From Euglena gracilis (taxonomy: Eukaryota; Euglenida; Euglenophyceae; Euglenales), in NCBI GenBank assembly GCA_039621445.1, contig CP154956.1, positions 11,035,443-11,099,442 of the forward strand: 64,000 bases of DNA, in the 5' to 3' direction. The translations under genes and the position numbers were made by a program. This document shows positions 56,365 through 64,000 of the stretch, in pieces; the stretch's first letter is position 1; each line of letters begins with the position of its first letter. The notes beneath the pieces are model-generated. The model was given only the letters and a program-made list of their open reading frames with translations, was not told where the DNA came from and did not search any database.

Positions 56365-57700
56365 TCATCGATCCCGGTTGGAGGATCTGACCGGGCCTGC
56401 TTGAAGTGGAATAGCTTCACCGGTGATCCCAGCTCTTCATCGCCCTCTGTGTACGCCTTCAGCTGGCACTGGTGTGCTTCTTGCATCCTTCCTTCTTGCA
56501 GCTCCACCACGTAGCTGTGCTCACTCCTCCTCTCCATCACGCGGCATGGGCCCAGCCAGTAGCTCTCCAGCTTCTCCCCTGGCCTGCCCCTTGGCCGCAG
56601 GTACCACGCCTTGCTGCCCACTTGCAGCGGTGGCAGCTCCTTGCGTCGCTTGTTCAACTGCTCAGTGTTTTTTTGATGCAACTGGTTCACGGTGTCTGCG
56701 ACTTTCTTGTCCACCAGCTTCTGCCGCTCGAAGAAGCTCACTGCATCTTCGGCCTTGGTGGGTGGCTCGTAGGGGACACCAGCATACGGCCGGTGCCTTC
56801 CATAGAGCACTTCGTATGGTGATAGCCCGCTTGGTCCTTCTTTGTCGTTGAGGCGTTGGACAGCGATGGGGAGTGCTTCCACCCACGGAATTCCTTTCTC
56901 CTCGTGGATGTGCCGCAGCTGCTTCTGCAGTTGTGCCCCCATGTGCTCTGCTCTGCCGTTGGCGGGGTGGTGGTGTGCTTGGGAGTAAGCGTGCCGCACG
57001 CCTTGCAGGGCACACATGGTTCGCCACCACGCTCCTGCGAAGTGGGGCCCCCCTTTCCGAGGTGATCACGCTTGGGATCCCATGGGGCGACCACCACTTG
57101 CAGTACATCGCCTTGGCGACCTTGGCTGCCGTCAACCCCCTCGTGTGGTGTGCCGTGGCCACCACCCAGCCGCTGTGTCTGTCGACGCAGCCCGCGACGA
57201 CATTGAACAGCTTGCACTCGAACTCCACCTCGGGCATCACAAACAGGTCGATGCAGACGCTGGTCATGATGTGGGGCGGCACCGGTGTCGGTGTCACCTT
57301 CAGGTGCAGCGGCTGATGGGGGTGTTCCACTGCTTGGCAGTAGCTGCAGATTTTCTGCATCCTCTCGGCCAGCTTCTTTGCCTCCTCCTCGTCGGCGAAC
57401 TGGAAGAAACGGTGAGCCTCCTTCATCAGCATCTCGCCTGCCCAATGGCCCGTTTGGGCATGCTGTGCTCTGAGGACCTTGCCCACCAGGCCCGTTGGCA
57501 CGCACCAGACCCCATCCTTCAGGAGCCTCTTGTGTTCAACCCGGTAGCCCTTGGGCCACGGGTCTCCGATCTTGGTGTCGTGCCACACGGTTTGCCACCT
57601 GGGGCACTTCTCGTAATGCGGTCCCCAGTCCATGTTGTAGATGTCGATGTCCTCCTCGGCGTCTGCGGGGTCGGTGATGGGATGATCAGGGGCAGATGTG
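56343..57700 (-). pseudogene. Gypsy integrase, frameshifted
   Basis: The H-H-C-C zinc finger (QHAQTGHWAGEMLMKEAHRF, then CSYCQAV) at about 57470-57340 is followed by the core with Asp in VCIDLFVMPE and CVDRHSGWVV. A segment GIPSVITSERGAP follows, where chromoviral integrases usually have S-D-R-G. Then the frame changes within a G-run (about 57045), and the rest (VRHAYSQAHHHPANGRAEHM, with the last acidic residue, plus the GPxRVMER C-terminal part) lies in the frame 57017-56343. The substituted Asp and frameshift imply an inactive enzyme. Confidence 0.82.
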
Positions 57701-59299
57701 GTTGGTGAGGATGTTGGGATGTCGGGTGATGGTGAGGGTGGTAAGGGTGCTGGGATGCTGGAAGACGGAGGTTCCGGCTGCATGATAGAGGTGTCGGGAT
57801 GTTGATGGGGCGATGAGGTTGTTGGGTCGGCGGTTGATGTTGTGGCGTCCTTTTCCTTGGGTGTTTCTGCTTTTGGTGCTGTGATTTCCGCCACGCCATA
57901 CTCGTCCTCCACTGAGTCTTTGGCTGATTTGCTGCTGGTCTGTGGGACTGCTGGCTTTTCGTTTTTCTTTGGCATGCTGCTGGCTTCTCTGGCGGGTCTG
58001 GTGGGTCTTGCTGTGTCTTGCTGTACTGGGCTTGGCGTCTCCATGTCGGTGGACCCCTTGGCTGTTGGTGCTGGCTGGTTCTTTTTCATCTGTGCTCGGG
58101 TGATCACTGCAACTTCGGTGTTCTCGGTTGTTTTGTGCTTGAGTTGTATGATGCATACTTGCTTTTATCCGTTGCTGTGTCGATTGGGTGAGTGGCCTTT
58201 GGACACGATCTCTCCTCTTCCTTCTCCTTCTGGATTTGCTGTTGCATTTCTTTCGTGTCTTGATCGGTGCCATGCCAGGTGATGTCCTTGAAGCTTTGGC
58301 TGGCGGGATATGCCCATCTTGAGAGCGCATCTCCGATGGTGTTTGCTTGGCCTGGCACGTGGATGACTTCCAGCCGGAAGTTGTTGAGCTTTGCATGCCA
58401 CCCGGGCCGACTCCTGCGACATGCTCTTTGTACCACCCTTGTAGGCTCTTGTGGTCTTTCAGCACCAGCACCTCGTTGTCCAGAATGCACGGCGCCCACT
58501 TGTCCAGGGCGGAGACGATTGCATATTTCTCCTTGTCCCTGGTGTCCCACTTCTGCCGTTGGCCATCGGTGAGCTTGCGGCTCATGAAGGCCACGGGGAT
58601 GGAGGCACCTGGCTTGATGTCCGCGAGGGACGAGAGTCCTTCCACCAGTGGGAACTGCTCCAGCGCCGCACCCACCGCGTAGTGCGATGCATCTGTCCGA
58701 AGGTCAAACGGCTTGGTGGGGTCCATGTGGTGCAGCTCGAGGTCCGCTACGAGTTCCTGCTTCAGGCGCTCGAATGCCTTCTCTTCCTCCTTGGTCCATG
58801 TCACCGGGTGTTTGCTGCCTGCTTTGGCGAGCTCCCGGGGCAGCTTCAGCTTTTCCTGCAGCGGTGCCGCATATTCGGCGAACATTCGCACACATCTTGC
58901 TTGCTCGGCCACGATCTCCTCGGTGAGGGGCAGCGGGTAGCTGTCCGGCTGCAGCTGCTTGTTGGTGAGCACGTAATCGCACACCAGTCTCCACTTCCCG
59001 CTTTTCTTTTTTATTGGGAAGGCGGCTGCTCTCCACGGTCCCCTCCCGGGTTCCAGCTTGCCTTTTCCCTTGGAGTGGTCGTTGTTCTTTGTTGTTGATC
59101 TTTGCCATTTCCTTGGCATAGATCTCTCCCCTTCTTCCTTCCTTCCATTTGCGCCTTGATCCTTGTCGGGTTGTGTCATCGGTGGTGATTGTCTTGGCTT
59201 GCGGTCTCGTTTCTTTTTCTCCACCACCTGCCATCCTTCCTCCTCTCGATGCCTGGACAGGGTGGTGGAGCACACCTGCACGGTTCTCACCTCGTGCAC
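57700..59299 (-). pseudogene. Gypsy RT remnant and RNase H
   Basis: RT fingers (WRAAAFPIKKKSGKWRLVCD, then PDSYPLPLTEEIV) join directly to the RT thumb/connection (FAEYAAPLQEKLKL). The palm with the catalytic YxDD is missing, so an internal deletion of roughly 100 codons is inferred. RNase H follows with PFDLRTDASHYAVGAAL, IPVAFMSRKLTDGQRQKW, DKEKYAIVSALDKW and LVLKDHKSLQGW, carrying the expected acidic residues. No protease was found upstream. Confidence 0.82.
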
Positions 59300-59374
59300 T
59301 TCCTCTTGCCGGTCTCCGGCTCGGGGTTTTGACTGCCTGCCCAGGCCTCGTCCCCTGGGGCCTGGGCGGAGCCT

Positions 59375-62363
59375 TCACTCCTCCCACTCCTCCACTGCGA
59401 CGACACTCCTCCCCCGGCCGCCGTCTTTTCCTCCTTTGCCTTTTCCATCTCCCTTTCCTTTGCACTTGCCTTTCTCATCGCCTTTTCCTTTGCCACCCTT
59501 GTCTTGTCCACCACCTTTGCCATCTCCTCCCTTTGACCATTGTGGGTTGCCTTTTCCTTTGCCTTTGGCATCCCATGAGTTGTTCCACGACGCTCCGCCT
59601 TGGTACGGGGCATTCTGCCACTGTCCCGATGATGACCACTCTGGTTGTCGATCTCCTCCATTCACCGCCGGTGGCGGTGACGGTGCACTTTGGGTGGGCT
59701 GTGGTCCGGGTTGCACCGTGCTTGTCTGTTGCTCCTCCTTCTTCTCAGACACCTTTGGAGGTGTCGGGGGCCTCTTATCTTGCCGTTTGTTTCCCTTGCC
59801 CACTTGCCGGACAGCTTCTTCCTCTTCTTCTTCCGCACCATCCCACTCTGCGTCCACGTCCCGGTGCCACCGCGGCTGTGGCCGATGGTCTTGCCTTTGG
59901 GGGCCGGAGCTTTGCTGCGGCTCGGGCGCGTTGGCGATCCGCTGCTCCGTTCGGAGCCAACGAGTCATCAGCTCGTTGATTTCTTTCGGCCCCAACTCCG
60001 CATTGTCCGGGGAGACCATGACAACGCTCCCGCCTTGGAGCCGCTGCCGGTCATAGAGCATTTTGATGGCATGCCGATGCTCTTCCCCTTGCGGCGTCAC
60101 CTTTTACTCGCTTGCCGAACCGTCGCACGGCAAGTGGTCTCAGCCCGGTCTCCGCCAGCACCATGTTCTCCACCTCCTCTGTGGCCACATCGATTGGCAG
60201 CCCATCGAGCACCAAGGTGCCCTTCTCTGTCCTTTTGTCCTCATCCATCGCCAGCTTTCTTCGCCACGGATCCCTTGGGATCGCATTCATCAACAGGGGA
60301 CTCAGTTCTGCATCACTGACATCGCCAAGTTGCCCAGCCAGGGTCATGATCTGTGCGTAGAGCTCACGCCACGACTTCTCTGTTGACTTGCCCGCATGCG
60401 CCATCTTCAGCCGGTGGAGCTTGCGGCGGAGGACCTCCTTGTCTTCCGCCCCGAACTCCAGGTCGAGGCGCGCCCAGTACTCCTCGTACCCGAGGTCCGG
60501 ATTGGCTTCCCGCTCCTGGTCCACCAGGAGAGCCCCGGCCTCGTCGAGTGCATTTCGCAGCAACGCCAATCGCTGTGCATCGGTCATTGCTGGCATCAGC
60601 CCTTCCGTTTCTCGTAGAAACGGAATCCACTTTCTTCTCCACATTGGCCAGTCTTCTGCAATCCCGCTGAACCTTCCGGGATGTCTGCCGCTGATGGACT
60701 CCAGGAGTTGTGGGGGTAGGAGTTGGAGTTGTGACTGACGGTGTGTGCTTGCACTGGGGCGATGGTCACTCCCACACCCCTCACCGCCGTTCCGGTTGCG
60801 CTCCTGGGTGGCTGTGTCACTTGCGTCATTGGCATCACTGCTTGTACTGGGATGCATGTCACTGCTTCACTTTGCACCATTGATCGCGTGCTCAACCGTT
60901 TGCTCAACGTTTCTTGCCAACCTGATCTCCGGTCGCACCGCAACCGAAGATTGTTGTCGTGCTTGTATTTCTGGGTACGGTTGGGACGGGAATGTGTGGA
61001 CCTCTGCACGTTGACGGACTTCTTCACGGGGGATGTGTGGTTCCTGGATGGGCGTTGTTGTGCTGAGCTGTAGCCGTGCGACTTGTCTCGCCAGATCTTG
61101 CACTTCTCGCTCCATCTGTTCACTGCTGCTCATACTGGGGCGTGATTGTTGCCGGATTAGCTGAATGTCCCTCTGTATTTCCCTGAGCTGTGTCTTTGTC
61201 TCCTTGGTGGCCTTGGAGAACGCTCCCTCCTCATGGAGCACTCTCTCCCGCAATTGTTGGATGCCGTCCTCCACCTCTTCCGTTGATTGGAGTGGTGGTT
61301 GTGGGAGTTGAAGTCGTTTGATCTCCTCGTGCATCTTGTTCTCCACCCGCTCCATGGCCCTTGCCAGTGCTTCGTCCGGCACCTCGACCTTCTTGCTCAG
61401 CCGGAGAAGGTCTCTGTCCTTCTCATCTTTGGCTCGGGCCATGGAGGTCTCCAGGGCTTGTACCCTGGCCCCAAGGTCGTCTCGCGCTTGAACTGCTTGT
61501 TGTTCTGCTCGAGAGCCTGCACCTTGAAGATCAGATTCTGGATGAGAGTGTCGGATGTGGTCGGTAGTTGGAGTTGCGTTGTCTGTTGTTTTTGCTTCAT
61601 CTCCTGGATCTCCTTTGCCATCACCGCCACCTGAGTCTGTTGTGCTTGTTTCATTGCCTCCACCTCCTTCTTGATCGCCGTCACTTCCTCCACCATTGCC
61701 CGTTTCAATCGGTCTTTCGATTGTTCTATTTCTTGGATCCGCACTGTCATTCTGTTCATTGCCACCTCCATCTCCCGGTTCTGGATCGGTTGTTGTGGTT
61801 TTGGTGATCCTTTAGCTGCTTGCTGCTCGTGTTCGCGCCGCATCATTTCCACTAGGGACCGGATGTCGCTCTTTCCCGTCACTGTTTCCATCTTGCTCTG
61901 CTCCTTCACCATTTGGACCTCGCTTTCGACGACGGTGATTCGCGCATCGTGTTTGCTGATTGCGTGCATTGTCGCGGTGTCAATGGCTGCACTCTGGGAG
62001 GATGATGATGATGCCGCCTCGGTCTTGATCTGCTCCTTCAACCCTTGGACATCTCGTACCCTCGTGCTGTGTGATCGCGGTTTGCGCAGCACTCGCGGCT
62101 TCGTGCAGCGTTGTGGTCTCTGCCGCGCATCGCATCGAAACGTCATATGCACGCGTTGCTTGCTCGCGGACGAGATTGACTGCGGTGTCGCACTCGGTGA
62201 TCTGTCGTTTGACTACCTCGATGTCTTGTTGTTGTTGCGCCGCCATCGCCTTGATGTCGTTGAACACCTCGTCCTGCTTGTAGTCACCCTCGGTAGGCCT
62301 CCATCCTCCTTCAGACCCCTGCAAGTTGGGGGATGGTCCAGTGTGTCCAGATAATTTCACCAC
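59375..62363 (-). pseudogene. Gypsy gag region with long coiled coil, frameshifted
   Basis: From an ATG at about 62363: a Gln/Ala/Val coiled-coil segment spanning three frames (62363-61980, 62152-61397, 61442-60867). Then comes a capsid-like part (60857-60051: PPQLLESISGRHPGRFSGIA, WPMWRRKWIPFLRE, WRELYAQIMTLAGQL) with the W-x-x-W and helix pattern of retrotransposon capsids. A Gly/Lys-rich tail (GKGKGNPQWSKGGDGKG) follows in another frame to 59375. No CCHC knuckle is seen. About 500 residues of coiled coil before the capsid are unusual for a Gypsy gag. Confidence 0.7.
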
Positions 62364-62613
62364 ATCAGACTTCTGGCCAATTCCAACTTTTCAGCCTTCA
62401 GGGGTCTTCTTCCCAAACTTCCCCACACAGCACCCCAGAAGACAAGACTTGATACTTTGAATCCAGTTCAGAGCCCCACGCAAACTTGTACACTGTTTGC
62501 CAGCTTGCCTGTGAAAAATGTAATTCCACAAAAACTCTGTGAGGCAATGCCTAATTTCTGCTGGCAGTTCTTACAAAAAAAAATCTCAAATCTGGCCCGC
62601 GCTCACACCCCCA
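62320..62613. repeat. 294-bp direct repeat, copy 1
   Basis: TGCAAGTTGGGGGATGGTCC... to ...GCGCTCACACCCCCA. Matches 63687-63980 almost base for base, with the differences seen being CAGAGCCCC/CAGAGTCCC, ATTCCACAAAAACT/ATTCCCCAAAATCT and ACAAAAAAAA/ACAAAAATAA. It contains the presumed gag start (62361-62363) of the Gypsy relic. Confidence 0.9.
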
Positions 62614-63686
62614 TTCCCAAAAACAATTGCCAGGCAATTGTCCAAAACGGAAGTAAAAAATGAGCGGGCCGGAGAAAAAAATTGAAACACACACACACAC
62701 ACACGCAGCAGCAACATGGAAAAGTGACGAATGGCGGTTCTCGCATTTAAATTGTAAAATCTTCGAATCCACAGATAATCGTAAACATGTCCAAATCCAC
62801 AGATAAATACCATGTGGGGCCCGCCTACCTCAACCCCAGCCTTTCCACCTTAGAGAGCCATGTCGGACGACCTACCCCGTACAACATGACCCCCCGTGGG
62901 GTCCAGACGGGGCTTCGGCGACCCACGCCGAGCCAAATCGGAGCAGAGCCCCCTTGAAGCGGCCCAGCACCGAACGGGGAGGCGGCACACACCACAGCCA
63001 TCACAGCAGCAACAGGCAGACGAACTCGAAGATGGTCACCAGATGTGCATTTGTAGGGCTGTTGCACAACCCTGATCGCTTTTTTTTACGAGGTCAGGCT
63101 CCTCGCGCAGGGGGTAATTGACCAATGACGTTGAAACTTGACATCTTGAACTTGGGAACTTAAAATCTTGGACATCACACCTTGGATCCTCCACAGATTG
63201 ACCTTGGGAACTTGGAATCTTGGAAATGATGACAGAACTCCTTCACAGATTGACCTTGGGAAATTGAAATCTTGACATGACAACTTTCTTCCACCACAGA
63301 TTCCTTGGGATCTTGGATTGAACTTGACATCTTGACTTGAACTTGACCCTGAAATGACATTTTGACAGACATTTTGGAGATTGAGATTATTGATGATGAT
63401 GGCGGGTTGTGATTGACATTCGTCTGTCCTTCAGCCCAGGCTCCAACCAAGACCCACAGCAGCACCAACTCCAGGATCACCCGCTGCTAGCTTGATCTGG
63501 AGAGTTGAACATGGTGGCCCAACACAGCATCTCACTGTGTGCCAACTGGTGCCTTCCTCTGCCTTGTCCCCCTTCTGCTGCTGAGCTGGCCCGCCAATTC
63601 CATGACATTTCACTTCTGAGTGTCTCCCGGCTCCACAGGTACGTTTGTACGGGGCTTTTCTGCACTGCAAATCTCATACAAGTTTG
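62614..63686. other. Spacer between the direct repeats
   Basis: Contains an (AC)n run (62689-62704), a GC-rich patch (62820-63070) and, at 63130-63360, degenerate repeats of TTGGGAACTTGGAATCTTGG and TTGACCTTGGGAA. Could be leader/LTR DNA of the Gypsy element; no known gene. Confidence 0.45.
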
Positions 63687-63980
63687 TGCAAGTTGGGGGA
63701 TGGTCCAGTGTGTCCAGATAATTTCACCACATCAGACTTCTGGCCAATTCCAACTTTTCAGCCTTCAGGGGTCTTCTTCCCAAACTTCCCCACACAGCAC
63801 CCCAGAAGACAAGACTTGATACTTTGAATCCAGTTCAGAGTCCCACGCAAACTTGTACACTGTTTGCCAGCTTGCCTGTGAAAAATGTAATTCCCCAAAA
63901 TCTCTGTGAGGCAATGCCTAATTTCTGCTGGCAGTTCTTACAAAAATAAATCTCAAATCTGGCCCGCGCTCACACCCCCA
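63687..63980. repeat. 294-bp direct repeat, copy 2
   Basis: Second copy of 62320-62613, in the same orientation, 1367 bp downstream. The sequence diverges immediately after ACACCCCCA in both copies, so the borders are sharp. Confidence 0.9.
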
Positions 63981-64000
63981 AGGATCCCACCGTTGTTCCT

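Larger units (their letters stand above)
55445..62613 (-). mobile_element. Ty3/Gypsy chromovirus relic
   Basis: On the - strand: coiled-coil/gag region (62363-59375), remnant RT, RNase H (57700-59299), integrase (56343-57700) and chromodomain (56150-56364). Frameshifts interrupt gag, the RNase H-integrase joint, the integrase core and the integrase-chromodomain joint. The protease and the catalytic centre of RT are missing. A chromodomain after integrase places it in the chromovirus branch. Confidence 0.85.

Noticed and set aside
57016-57708. A + strand frame rich in His and Val opposite integrase
   Set aside because: It is the antisense of the integrase zinc finger and core, which carry clear family motifs on the - strand.
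62820-63070. Possible small structured RNA because of GC-rich CGGGG/CCCCG blocks
   Set aside because: No rRNA, tRNA or spliceosomal RNA signature could be recognised and no convincing fold was evident by eye.

Overview
The window looks like nuclear DNA of a repeat-rich eukaryotic microalga. It has a plant/algal-type SulP sulfate transporter gene spread over many small exons, DIRS-type tyrosine-recombinase retrotransposons, a chromodomain Ty3/Gypsy element, and dozens of small inverted-repeat elements capped by long G/C homopolymers. The phylum cannot be fixed from sequence alone; heavy use of GC splice donors, long introns and the repeat load would suit a prasinophyte green alga, a haptophyte or a dinoflagellate. 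No bacterial operons, rRNA, tRNA or CRISPR arrays are seen.

Region 1 (1-9.2 kb) is almost gene-free: G/C-capped foldback repeats, a TTAA-flanked piggyBac-like MITE, a TRIM-like unit with two ~185-bp direct repeats, G-rich minisatellites, one orphan ORF with Cys pairs, and two decayed C-terminal fragments of a retroelement polyprotein on opposite strands.

Region 2 (9.2-31.7 kb) is one host gene on the + strand, a SulP/SLC26-SULTR-like sulfate permease. About 20 exons can be read by homology, from the N-terminal segment through the transmembrane exons to the C-terminal STAS domain. Of 19 inferred introns, 12 are in phase with GC-AG borders and only 3 with GT-AG; four do not resolve. The introns carry hAT-like, TA-flanked and CAG...CTG MITEs, several with visible target-site duplications (TSDs), plus long minisatellites.

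Region 3 (31.7-42.7 kb) has no recognised gene. It holds many more MITEs, a second near-identical copy of a GCATTTTT-rich element also found in the SulP gene, and a few GC-rich islands that may be exons of an unrecognised gene.

Region 4 (42.7-55 kb) is a cluster of DIRS-like elements. One on the - strand is nearly complete (gag-like ORF, RT-RNase H-methyltransferase ORF, frameshifted tyrosine recombinase, terminal inverted repeats). A second on the + strand keeps a 786-codon gag-like ORF but lost RT. A third is inverted against the second, giving a large imperfect palindrome (arms ~2 kb, spacer ~1.1 kb).

Region 5 (55-64 kb) is a - strand Ty3/Gypsy chromovirus relic: coiled-coil/gag, an RT with its catalytic core deleted, RNase H, integrase and chromodomain, broken by frameshifts. 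A 294-bp direct repeat lies at and beyond its 5' end.
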